A program made the position numbers and the translations under genes. A stretch of 64,000 nt of DNA from Castellaniella sp041675725 (GTDB lineage Bacteria > Pseudomonadota > Gammaproteobacteria > Burkholderiales > Burkholderiaceae_B), in assembly GCF_041675725.1 (NCBI RefSeq), contig NZ_JBAYTI010000005.1:1-64000 (forward strand). Reading direction: 5' to 3'. Shown here one piece after another: positions 31,624-39,241 of this stretch. Under the pieces are notes generated by a model, which saw only the letters and a list, made by a program, of their open reading frames with translations, was not told where the DNA came from and made no database searches. Position 1 is the first letter of the stretch. Each line of letters begins with the position of its first letter.

Positions 31624-32578
31624 CACCCCTTCTTCCGCGACCGCCCCGCACGCCCAGGCGTTGAGCGGCATCAACAGGCTGATCGCCCACGTGCAGGGCC
31701 AGCCCGTCATACGCACAGCCATCGTGCATCCCTGCGACGTACTCAGCCTGGGTGGCGCGCTGGACGCGTGCCAGGCCGGCATCATCGAGCCCATTCTGGT
31801 CGCGCCACAGGCCCGGCTGCAGGCCGTGGCCACAGAGGCGGGCCTGGACCTGACCGGCCTGCGCATCATCGACGTGCCGCACAGCCATGCCGCAGCCGCC
31901 ACCGCCGTTCAGATGGCGGCCCATGGCGAGGTCGAAGCGCTGATGAAAGGCAGCCTGCACTCCGATGAGCTGCTGGCCGCTCTGATCGCGCCACAGGCGG
32001 GCCTGCGCACCGAACGGCGCATCACGCATTGCTTCGTGATGGAGACGGCCGCCTATCCGCGCCCGTTCATCATCAGCGACGCAGCCATCAATATCGCACC
32101 CACGCTCGAGGTCAAAGCAGACATCGTGCGCAATGCGATCGACCTGGCCCACGTGATCGGGGTGCCAGAGCCCAAGGTGGCCATACTGGCCGCCGTCGAA
32201 ACCGTCAATCCGCGCATGCGATCGACCCTCGATGCGGCGGCACTATGCAAGATGGCCGACCGGGGCCAGATCCTCGGCGGAATCCTCGATGGCCCCCTGG
32301 CCTTCGACAACGCCGTCTCGCCCGAAGCCGCGCGCGTGAAAGGGATACGATCCGCGGTCGCCGGACAGGCCGATATCCTGATCGTCCCAGACCTGGAAAG
32401 CGGCAACATGCTGGCCAAGCAACTCGAATATATGGGCCATGCCGACAGCGCCGGGATCGTGATGGGAGCCCGGGTGCCCGTCGTACTGACCAGCCGTTCA
32501 GATTCCCGTCGCACCCGCCTGGCCTCCTGCGCGATTGCGCAGCTGCTGGCCTTGCGCTACCGGATGACGCCCCCATGA
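31616..32578 (+). CDS. Phosphate acetyl/butyryltransferase
   Basis: 320-residue short PTA/PTB-family enzyme that transfers acyl groups between CoA and phosphate. Typical features are LMKGSLHSDELL, the THCFVMETAAYPRPFIISDAA region and the C-terminal DILIVPDLESGNMLAKQLEYM. It lacks the N-terminal MaoC-like hydratase domain found in the 470-residue bifunctional versions and the DRTGG domain of enteric Pta. The start at 31616 overlaps the DUF3141 stop and its own stop overlaps the ackA start (ATGA), a tightly coupled trio. Acetyl versus butyryl preference is not decidable by eye. Confidence 0.88.
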   Translation: MTDTPSSATAPHAQALSGINRLIAHVQGQPVIRTAIVHPCDVLSLGGALDACQAGIIEPILVAPQARLQAVATEAGLDLTGLRIIDVPHSHAAAATAVQMAAHGEVEALMKGSLHSDELLAALIAPQAGLRTERRITHCFVMETAAYPRPFIISDAAINIAPTLEVKADIVRNAIDLAHVIGVPEPKVAILAAVETVNPRMRSTLDAAALCKMADRGQILGGILDGPLAFDNAVSPEAARVKGIRSAVAGQADILIVPDLESGNMLAKQLEYMGHADSAGIVMGARVPVVLTSRSDSRRTRLASCAIAQLLALRYRMTPP

Positions 32579-33765
32579 TCCCTCTGATTCTCGTCCTGAA
32601 TTGCGGCTCTTCGAGCATCAAGTTCGCCCTGTTCGACATGAGCACGCCGACCATCGCACGCCAGCCGTCGTGGCATGGAAAAGTCGACGGCATCGGCAGC
32701 CCGCAGGCCAGCTATGGCGACTCGCAACAGGCCCAGGAAGCCGTGCCACTGGATAGCGCCCGCCCCTACCATTCTGCACTGTCCGTCATCCGTGCCCGTG
32801 TTCGCGCCTATCTATCCGACACGCAGCGGATCGCCTGCGTGGCCCACCGCGTGGTGCATGGGGGCAGCAAATATTTTGCGCCGGTGCGCATGGACGCCCA
32901 GGTACTGGCCGACCTGAAAAGCTACATACCGCTGGCGCCATTGCATCAGCCCTTCGCGCTCGAAGCCATCGAAGAACTGTTCGCAACCGAACCGGATCTG
33001 CCGCAGATCGCCTGCTTCGACACGGCGTTCCATCGCACCCAGGCGCCGATCGAGCAGATGCTGGCCCTGCCATGGTCAGTCTGGGAGCGCGGCGTGCGAC
33101 GCTACGGTTTCCATGGGCTCTCATACGAATACATGAGCCACGCCCTGCCCGAGCGCCACGGCGAGTTGGCCAACGGCCGGGTCATCGTCGCTCACCTGGG
33201 CAACGGGGCGAGCCTGTGCGCGCTGCAGAGCCTGCAAAGCGTGGCGACCACCATGGGCTTCTCGGCGCTCGACGGCCTCATGATGGGCTCGCGCTGCGGT
33301 TCGATCGACCCGGGCGCCGTGATCTACCTGATGCAGATCGAAAAGCTGTCGCTGGAGGCGGTCGCGCACATGCTGTATCACGACTCCGGCCTGCGCGGGG
33401 TTTCAGGCATTTCGGGCGATCCGCGCGACCTCCTGCCGATCGAGGGCCACAACCCCCGGGCAAGTGCCGCCCTGGCGCTGTACGTGCGCCGTATCGTGCG
33501 CGAAATCGGCGCGTTGACGGCCGTATTGGGCGGGTTGGACCTGCTGGTGTTCACGGCCGGCATCGGCGAGCACAGCAACGTGCTGCGCGCGCGGATATGC
33601 CAGGATCTCTCGTGGCTGGGCCTGCACCTGGACGCAGAGGCCAATGCCCGGCATGCCGCAGTGATTTCCACGCCTGACAGTCCCGTAACGGTGGGGGTGG
33701 AAAAGACGAACGAAGAATGGATTGCCGCCTGGCACAGCGCACGGCTGCTGGCAACCGCCGCCTAA
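32575..33765 (+). CDS. ackA: Acetate kinase
   Basis: 396-residue ASKHA-fold kinase that interconverts acetyl phosphate plus ADP with acetate plus ATP. The N-terminal phosphate loop is VLNCGSSSIKFALF. CVAHRVVHGG, the catalytic region ACFDTAFH with the active-site Asp, RYGFHGLSYEYM, AHLGNGASLCAL and VFTAGIGEHSN are all conserved. The ATG at 32575 overlaps the pta stop. Its own stop overlaps the convergent ubiT stop by 3 bp. Together with the phosphotransacylase it makes an acetate/acyl-phosphate overflow or ATP-yielding route useful under oxygen limitation. Confidence 0.94.
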   Translation: MIPLILVLNCGSSSIKFALFDMSTPTIARQPSWHGKVDGIGSPQASYGDSQQAQEAVPLDSARPYHSALSVIRARVRAYLSDTQRIACVAHRVVHGGSKYFAPVRMDAQVLADLKSYIPLAPLHQPFALEAIEELFATEPDLPQIACFDTAFHRTQAPIEQMLALPWSVWERGVRRYGFHGLSYEYMSHALPERHGELANGRVIVAHLGNGASLCALQSLQSVATTMGFSALDGLMMGSRCGSIDPGAVIYLMQIEKLSLEAVAHMLYHDSGLRGVSGISGDPRDLLPIEGHNPRASAALALYVRRIVREIGALTAVLGGLDLLVFTAGIGEHSNVLRARICQDLSWLGLHLDAEANARHAAVISTPDSPVTVGVEKTNEEWIAAWHSARLLATAA

Positions 33766-34270
33766 CTGGCGGCCCTGCCTTTCAGGAAACCGGGCCCGGG
33801 CAGCCGCCCACGCAGGCCCCCGAGCACGTCGGCCGCGACACGGCGAGGCTGAAACACCGACATGTCGATCGAATCGAGCGTGTTCTTGACCATCAGGCCC
33901 AGCTCGGTATCCCCTTCGATGACCAGACGGCGGCTGAAAAACAAGGTGTCCGGGTCTTCGACCCGCTGCAGCAGGCAATAGAAATCCCAGGCGGTGGCGC
34001 GAAAGACCAGATCGGGCTCGGCCACCGACCCCCGAAGCGCGCGGAAGGCGCCATCACGCCAGGTGTAGTCGAAGGCCAGCCCGGCATCGGCGACTTCGAT
34101 GCGCAGCTGGCGCTGTTCGAGGCGTTGCAGCGTGTCGGGGTGCAGATGCCGGGCAAGGACCAGGTTGAGCCCCGTGACGAACAGCACCGAGCCGGGGTAG
34201 CGGGGTAGATGGCCCAGCGCGCGGCCAGCGGCTGGGGCACGCGGTACGCCGGTGAGGAAGTGGATTGCAT
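33762..34270 (-). CDS. ubiT: UbiT, SCP2-domain accessory factor of anaerobic ubiquinone synthesis (apparent N-terminal frameshift)
   Basis: SCP2-like lipid-binding protein that, with UbiU-UbiV, allows O2-independent ubiquinone synthesis. The body is clear (LRIEVADAGLAFDYTW, then RVEDPDTLFFSRRLVIEGDT and ELGLMVKNTLDSID as in E. coli UbiT). The likely start, ATG 34270, has a strong GGAG ribosome site 6 nt upstream and begins MQSTSSPAYRVPQPLAA. Between about 34225 and 34187 the frame must shift by -1 to reach LGHLPRYPGSVLFV. Without a shift the only usual start in the body frame is GTG 34187, which would drop the conserved N-terminal helix. An 8-bp tandem duplication (CGGGGTAG twice, 34193-34208) sits in the same place. 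So it is a frameshift mutation, a sequencing error or an unusual start. Third gene of ubiUVT. Confidence 0.75.
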
Positions 34271-34308
34271 GACGGTCTCCGAAAAAGTGGCCCGACGAGG
34301 CCGGGGCA

Positions 34309-35214
34309 TCAGGCCGCCGACGCCTGCGGCGGCAGGACCATGTCCAGCCCGGGGCGCCCATGCCAATAGCCATTGCAGGGGCCTTCGGGCATGGCGGGCA
34401 CGAGGCGCTCGTGGGCCTGGGCAGCGCTTTCCTGGCCGTCGAGTACAGCGCGAAACGCCTGCACGACCGCATCCATGCGCCGTGATTGCGGGCTGAGACG
34501 GATCACGTCGACACCCAGGCGGGACAGCGCTTCGAGTTCGTGGATCAGGGTGTAAGTAAGGGCCGATTGCGTCTGGATGCCGTTAATGGTGAGAAACGCC
34601 TGGGATTCCTTGGTTTCGAGCAGCAGACCATCTGGATATTCCATGCACACATACTGGCAGTTGTCTTTTGGGAAATTGCGGTTGCGGGCGGTGAAGCAGC
34701 GTGCCGAACACGCCAGCGGCATGCGGCCGTAGGCGAACACCTCGGTTTGCATGCCAGCCGGCCTGTCGCGCTGCAGCTGCTCGAGCCCGGCGCGCCCCAT
34801 TTCGAGAGGCATGACCCAGCGCACGGCGCCCTGTTCGGCCATGACGTCCAGCGTGGGCTTGCTATAGATGTTCAGGAAGGGCCCCGCGACGAAGGGCGCG
34901 CCCTGCATGCGGTGTACGGCGCCCATGTCGTTGGCCTCGACTGCGAACCGGTCATTTTCGGTGATCCGGTAGAGGGTCTTGAGCTCCTGGCCGGATTCGA
35001 GCAGGACCTGGGTGGAAAGAATCGGGGTCTTGCCGGCGGCAGCCAGCATGTCGGCGATCTCGAGCCAGTCGGGCAGGCGCAATTCATGCCTGCGCGAACA
35101 GACGGTTTCCCCCAGATAGACGATATCCACGGGCCAATCGGCCACGGCGGCGTAGAACTCGAGTGTCGTCACCCGAGGCCAGTAGTACTGCAATGGCCCC
35201 AAAGCGATTTTCAT
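34309..35214 (-). CDS. ubiV: UbiV, O2-independent ubiquinone hydroxylation subunit
   Basis: 301-residue U32-peptidase-family protein. UbiU-UbiV forms a heterodimer in which each subunit holds a [4Fe-4S] cluster and which hydroxylates ubiquinone precursors without O2, using prephenate as donor. Cluster cysteines are visible at C39, C173, C186 and C190; the 13- and 4-residue spacings equal E. coli UbiV (C180, C193, C197). The start MKIALGPLQYYWPR is the family N-terminus. Located 16 bp after ubiU and 38 bp before ubiT, all minus strand. Confidence 0.93.
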   Translation of the reverse strand: MKIALGPLQYYWPRVTTLEFYAAVADWPVDIVYLGETVCSRRHELRLPDWLEIADMLAAAGKTPILSTQVLLESGQELKTLYRITENDRFAVEANDMGAVHRMQGAPFVAGPFLNIYSKPTLDVMAEQGAVRWVMPLEMGRAGLEQLQRDRPAGMQTEVFAYGRMPLACSARCFTARNRNFPKDNCQYVCMEYPDGLLLETKESQAFLTINGIQTQSALTYTLIHELEALSRLGVDVIRLSPQSRRMDAVVQAFRAVLDGQESAAQAHERLVPAMPEGPCNGYWHGRPGLDMVLPPQASAA

Positions 35215-35230
35215 GATGATGCCTTTCAGG

Positions 35231-36283
35231 TTATTTCCAGGGCCGATGGTAGGCCCCCAGGGTATGCTGCTGGCCTTCGGCCACCTTGTTGAGTTCGGCC
35301 ATCCAGGCGGGATGCACCGAATAGCGGGTCTGGCTGGCGCGGGCGTGGTCGATGGCCTGGCGCCAGACCTGGGTGACCTGCGCCACGTAGGCGGGGCTGC
35401 GCTGGCGCCCTTCGATCTTGATGGCGCGCACCCCCATGGCCATGAGCCGGGGCAGCAATTCGAGGGTGTTGAGGCTGGTGGGTTCTTCGAGGGCGTAGTA
35501 GTTTTCCCCGGCGACGTCGAAGCGCCCTTTGCACAGGGTGGGATACCCGGCGTTTTCGCCTTCTTCGTAGCGGTCGATCAGTACGCCATTGAGCCGCGAA
35601 TCGAGCCCTTGGGGCGTTTGCTGCCAGCGCACATGCCGGGCCGGCGAGCACACGCCATGCGTGTTGGGGGATTCGCCAGTGGCATAGGATGACAGGGCGC
35701 AGCGCCCTTCGACCATGACGCACAGGCTGCCGAAGCCGAACACTTCGATTTCGACGGGCGTATTCTCGCAGACCTGCTGCACCTGGGCCACGGACAGCAC
35801 GCGGGGCAGGACCGCCCGCGCCACGCCAAAGTGCTCGTGGTAGAACTGGATGGCTTCGTAGTTGGTGGCCGACCCCTGCACGGACAGGTGCAAACGCAAG
35901 CCCGGATATTGCCGGCTTGCATAGGCCATGAGGCCGGGGTCGGCGACGATCAGGGCATCCACGCCGGCATCGGCGGCCCGATCGACCGCCTGGCGCCAGA
36001 GTGGCCAGGCATCGGGCTGCGGGTACGTGTTGAGCGCCAGCAACACCTTGCGCTGGCGGTCGTGTGCATAACGGATGCCTTCGGCAATGGCGGCTTCGTC
36101 GAAGTTCAGGCCGGCGAAATTGCGCGCGTTCGTGGCATCGCGAAAGCCCAGGTAGACACAGTCGGCGCCGTGGTCGACCGCGGCCTTGAGGGCCGGCAGG
36201 CTGCCGGCCGGACAAACGAGTTCGAAGCGGGCATCATCGTGGTGGTGGATTACGCCGGGGCGTGCATGGGCAGCTGCAGACAT
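35231..36283 (-). CDS. ubiU: UbiU, O2-independent ubiquinone hydroxylation subunit
   Basis: 350-residue U32-family partner of UbiV. The Fe-S cysteines are C188, C195, C212 and C251, with spacings (7, 17, 39) identical to E. coli UbiU. Family motifs are ELVCPAGSLPALKAAVDHGAD and VYLGFRDATNARNFAGLNF at the N-terminus and GVRAIKIEGRQRSPAYV near the C-terminus. It carries about 18 extra N-terminal residues compared with E. coli. First gene of ubiUVT, behind an FNR-type box at 36445-36458, which fits a pathway needed only without oxygen. Confidence 0.93.
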   Translation of the reverse strand: MSAAAHARPGVIHHHDDARFELVCPAGSLPALKAAVDHGADCVYLGFRDATNARNFAGLNFDEAAIAEGIRYAHDRQRKVLLALNTYPQPDAWPLWRQAVDRAADAGVDALIVADPGLMAYASRQYPGLRLHLSVQGSATNYEAIQFYHEHFGVARAVLPRVLSVAQVQQVCENTPVEIEVFGFGSLCVMVEGRCALSSYATGESPNTHGVCSPARHVRWQQTPQGLDSRLNGVLIDRYEEGENAGYPTLCKGRFDVAGENYYALEEPTSLNTLELLPRLMAMGVRAIKIEGRQRSPAYVAQVTQVWRQAIDHARASQTRYSVHPAWMAELNKVAEGQQHTLGAYHRPWK

Positions 36284-36416
36284 GGGGCACTTCCAAAAAA
36301 TGCGGCGGTCGGGAGGCGGCCGCCGGGCAACCGACCCAACTCACGGGCGCTTGCCCGCAGTTCGGCCAACCCCAAGGGTAACCCAGGCACATGGCCATTT
36401 CGCCAGATCATCAGCT

Positions 36417-36458
36417 ACTATGCCTGTTGCAGGAAAATTAAACCTTAATCCGGATCAA
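36417..36458 (-). promoter_or_regulatory. FNR/DNR-type box and -10 of the ubiUVT promoter
   Basis: TTAAT-CCGG-ATCAA (36445-36458) matches the FNR consensus TTGAT-N4-ATCAA with one mismatch. For minus-strand transcription, a -10-like CATAGT lies at 36422-36417, placing the box centre about 41.5 bp before a predicted start near 36410, the standard class II activator position. On the plus strand the box ends only 20 bp before the DUF2249 gene, too close for activation in that direction unless the start is different. Confidence 0.65.
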
Positions 36459-36478
36459 GAATCACGCAATTCACCCCC

Positions 36479-36700
36479 ATGACAGCCCCTGATCTCACCC
36501 TGGACGTGCGCGGATTGCCCGCGCCGCAACCGCTCGAGCAGTGCCTTGAGGCACTGACCGGGCTGCACCGCGGGCAGCAACTGCACATGCTGATCGACCG
36601 CGAACCGTGGCCCCTGTTCACCATGCTGGAAAGAGACGGCTACGAATACTGCTGTACCTTCGAGGACACGCACTTCCAGGTTTCCATCTGGCACGCCTGA
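36479..36700 (+). CDS. DUF2249 domain protein
   Basis: 73-residue single-domain DUF2249/TusA-like protein: LDVRGLPAPQPLEQCLEALT is the domain start and REPWPLFTMLERDGYEYCC the conserved second half. The family LDxRGLxPPxP motif is kept with PAPQP. It is paired with the 12-TM membrane protein that starts 3 bp after its stop; this tandem recurs in denitrifying proteobacteria as far as I recall. The Cys-Cys pair near residue 60 is a candidate redox or metal site. Function unknown; a role in anaerobic or NO metabolism is inferred from neighbours. Confidence 0.75.
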   Translation: MTAPDLTLDVRGLPAPQPLEQCLEALTGLHRGQQLHMLIDREPWPLFTMLERDGYEYCCTFEDTHFQVSIWHA

Positions 36701-36703
36701 ACC

Positions 36704-38044
36704 ATGCAGCGCGCCCTGGATTTCGACAAGACCCCTGCACTGGGCGTGCCCCTGCCCTTTTTGCTGAACGTGCCGCTGTTCGCCCTATTGGCCGGGCTGC
36801 TCGCCACCTGGGCCGGGCCCGATTTCCTGGCTTCGCGCTGGTCGGGGCAGACCCTGGCCCTGACGCATCTATGGACGCTCGGGATACTCGGCAGCGCGAT
36901 GCTGGGGGCCCTGCTGCAGATCCTGGCGGTGGCCTGCAACGTCCCCACCCCAGGAATCGGGCGGCTGGTGCGGTGGGTCCATCCGCTGCTGACCACCGGT
37001 ACGCTGCTGCTCGCCGCGGGCTTTCTATGGTGGTGGCCCACAGCCTGGCTGTCGGCCGTCATCTTTCTGGCGGCTGCCTTCCTGTCGTATCTGGCTACCG
37101 TGGCGTGGGGCCTGTGGCTGCACCGCCGGCAAGTCTATCGGGGCGCTCGCGAAATCCTGGTGCCCGTGCGCGCCGCCCTGGCCTCTCTGGCCCTGACCGT
37201 GCTCTTCGGCGCTTCGCTTGCCGGCGCCCTGGGTCTGAGCCTGACCCTGCCGGACTGGCTCGGCAGTCATGTACTCTGGGGCCTGGCCGGCTGGGGGGGC
37301 CTGCTGCTCATGGGCATGACTTTCCAATTGCTGCCCATCTTCCAGGTCACCGAAATCTATCCCAAGGCCATGACGCGCTGGCTGCCGCTGCTGGTGCCCA
37401 TCCTCCTGCTCGCATGGACGGCGCTGGACGCCTCCGAAGGCCTGCCGCGCCCGATGCGCGAGACGATCGAACTGATCCTGATCGCGTGCTATGCGCTCTG
37501 GGGGGCCACGACCCTGCAGCGTCTTTGGACGCGCAAACGCCCGACCCCGGAAGCCACCACCTTGTTCTGGTACGTGAGCATGCTGTCACTGCTGGCCTGT
37601 GCCCCTCTGTGGATCTGGATGACGCACGGCCACGGCCCGCAGGCGTCGCTGGTGCTGGGGGTGGCGATCATCGTGGGCGTGCTGGGCTCGGCCGTCAACG
37701 GCATGCTGTACAAGATCGTGCCCTTCCTGCTCTGGAAACATGCCCAGGACTCGATCAGCGGGCCAGGCCGCGACCCGGCCATGGCGCGGGTCTATCTCAA
37801 GGTGCTGCCCAAGATGGCCACGTACATCAGCGAAACGGCCGCGCAGGCACAATGGGCGGCGCATTTGGCGATGACACTGGGCTGGCTGCTGGCCGCAGCC
37901 GGCTGGCAGCCGGCACGCCACGCCGCCGGCCCCCTGCTGATCCTCTCGGCCCTGTTGCTCGCCTTCAACCTGGGGCGCGCCCTGCTACGGTATCGGCGCG
38001 CGGTACGGGCCGTGGCAGCCGTGGCGGCCGCCCATGCCCGCTAG
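36704..38044 (+). CDS. 12-TM integral membrane protein, NnrS/heme-copper-subunit-I-like
   Basis: 446-residue polytopic inner-membrane protein with about 12 predicted TM helices and almost no soluble domain. Histidines within or near helices recur: LALTHLWTLGILGSAMLG (TM2), RWVHPLLTTGTLLLA (TM3), LGSHVLWGLAGWGG (TM6) and FLLWKHAQ after TM10. This pattern resembles NnrS and the heme-copper oxidase subunit I fold, but I cannot prove heme binding. The FQLLPIFQVTEIYPKAMTRW and YKIVPFLLWKHAQD loops look most conserved. It is co-transcribed with the DUF2249 gene (3-bp gap) and converges on a Crp/Fnr-family regulator. Likely role: respiratory or NO-related anaerobic function. Confidence 0.7.
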   Translation: MQRALDFDKTPALGVPLPFLLNVPLFALLAGLLATWAGPDFLASRWSGQTLALTHLWTLGILGSAMLGALLQILAVACNVPTPGIGRLVRWVHPLLTTGTLLLAAGFLWWWPTAWLSAVIFLAAAFLSYLATVAWGLWLHRRQVYRGAREILVPVRAALASLALTVLFGASLAGALGLSLTLPDWLGSHVLWGLAGWGGLLLMGMTFQLLPIFQVTEIYPKAMTRWLPLLVPILLLAWTALDASEGLPRPMRETIELILIACYALWGATTLQRLWTRKRPTPEATTLFWYVSMLSLLACAPLWIWMTHGHGPQASLVLGVAIIVGVLGSAVNGMLYKIVPFLLWKHAQDSISGPGRDPAMARVYLKVLPKMATYISETAAQAQWAAHLAMTLGWLLAAAGWQPARHAAGPLLILSALLLAFNLGRALLRYRRAVRAVAAVAAAHAR

Positions 38045-38098
38045 GCGGCCCAAGTAACTGCGCGGGCGGCGTCCGGCCGGGGCCTCGCCGGCGCCTGG

Positions 38099-38974
38099 TC
38101 AGCCGCGATAGTCGCGCAGCCCCTGGGGATCGATGATGGTGTATTCGCGGCCGCGCACGCGCAGCAGGCCCTTGTCGCTCATGTCGCGCAACAGACGCGA
38201 GAAATGCTCTGGCGACAGGTTCAGCCTGGAGGCCATCACGGCCTTGCCGATTTCGATGCGAAACGATTCGCCCACCAGGCCGCGCGATTCCTTCAGCAGC
38301 CATGAGACCAGCCGCTGCGGCGCCGTCTTCAGGGTATAGGCCTCTACGTCACCCATCAGGTTGTAGAGGCGCCCGCTGAGCCCGGCCAGCATCTTGCGGG
38401 CGATGCGCGGATTTCGGTCCAGCTGCTCGAACAAGGCGTCGCGCCCTACATGCAGCAACAGGGAATCACGCAACGCGACTGAAGTCACGATGTAATCCTG
38501 GCCCATGAACATCAAGGCCTCGCCAAAGCCGTCGCCCGGGCCGATCAGACGCACCACCCGTTCGGCGCCGCTGCTGGACACGAACAGCAGCTTGACCAGG
38601 CCGTACATGACCACGTGAAAGCCGACACAAGGATCGCCGCGCTGGAAAATGACTTCGTCTCGCGCCACCTTGATTTCCGTGGTCCCGGCCACGATAGGCT
38701 GCAGCTCTTCGGGCGGCAGTTCGTTGAATAACGGCACCTGGGCAAGAAAAGCGGCAATCCGTTTCTCGCGCTTGCGCTCTTCCGCGGTCCTTTGGGCGAT
38801 AGACGCCGCGGACTTGCTAGAATCGTCCGAATCATGATCCGCTTTCTGTACACCACCCTCGGGTCGGTGGCCCTGGGCCTGGGTTTCCTGGGGATTTTCC
38901 TGCCCTTGCTGCCCACGACCCCCTTTCTTCTGCTGGCCGCCTTCTGTTATTTGCGCGGCTCTGCTCGCATGCAT
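38099..38974 (-). CDS. Crp/Fnr family regulator, DNR/NnrR-like (start uncertain)
   Basis: cAMP-binding-fold regulator with a cyclic-nucleotide-like beta-roll (EVIFQRGDPCVGFHVVMYGLV) and a winged HTH (MASRLNLSPEHFSRLLRDM). The recognition helix has the E-x-x-S-R pattern of FNR/DNR, which reads TTGAT half-sites, so it may bind the two boxes in this window. The N-terminal cysteine cluster of FNR is absent; only one Cys remains, so it is not an O2-sensing FNR. Start problem: natural coding begins near DSDDSSKSAASIAQR (about 38830) but no in-frame ATG/GTG/TTG lies there. The nearest is ATG 38974, used here, which runs 141 bp antisense into the divergent DUF454 gene. An out-of-frame ATG at 38835 would join by one added base. 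Confidence 0.72.
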   Translation of the reverse strand: MHASRAAQITEGGQQKKGGRGQQGQENPQETQAQGHRPEGGVQKADHDSDDSSKSAASIAQRTAEERKREKRIAAFLAQVPLFNELPPEELQPIVAGTTEIKVARDEVIFQRGDPCVGFHVVMYGLVKLLFVSSSGAERVVRLIGPGDGFGEALMFMGQDYIVTSVALRDSLLLHVGRDALFEQLDRNPRIARKMLAGLSGRLYNLMGDVEAYTLKTAPQRLVSWLLKESRGLVGESFRIEIGKAVMASRLNLSPEHFSRLLRDMSDKGLLRVRGREYTIIDPQGLRDYRG

Positions 38975-39241
38975 GCCTGGCTGATGTCCCATCCTGTCCT
39001 CGGTCCGTATATCCGCGACTTCCAGGAGGGGCGCGGAATCCCCCTGCAAAGTAAATGCATCGCCCTGGCGCTGATGTGGCCATCATTGGCCGTGTCCGCC
39101 TGGATCATGCCAGTGGCATGGGCCCGCTGGCTACTGCTGATACCGGGCATCGGCGTCAGCATCTATTTATGGCGCCTGCCCACCCGGGCGGCCACACCCC
39201 GCCAGCCCACCCCCCATCACGATCAGATCAACCGTGAATAG
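38834..39241 (+). CDS. DUF454 (YbaN) family inner-membrane protein
   Basis: 135-residue membrane protein with an N-terminal GLGFLGIFLPLLPTTPFLLLAAFCYLRGS, the hallmark of the YbaN/DUF454 family, and two further hydrophobic segments near residues 75-110. The Pro-rich PLLPTTPF is diagnostic. Function is unknown. In many proteobacteria the gene sits near hemN or fnr-type genes, as here. Its start overlaps the 5' region of the divergent regulator and its last 19 bp overlap the 3' end of convergent hemN. Confidence 0.8.
   Translation: MIRFLYTTLGSVALGLGFLGIFLPLLPTTPFLLLAAFCYLRGSARMHAWLMSHPVLGPYIRDFQEGRGIPLQSKCIALALMWPSLAVSAWIMPVAWARWLLLIPGIGVSIYLWRLPTRAATPRQPTPHHDQINRE

Noticed and set aside
38045..38098. 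GC-rich imperfect hairpin between the 12-TM protein gene and the Crp/Fnr gene
   Set aside because: The stem has a bulge and there is no T-tract on either strand, so a terminator call is not supported.
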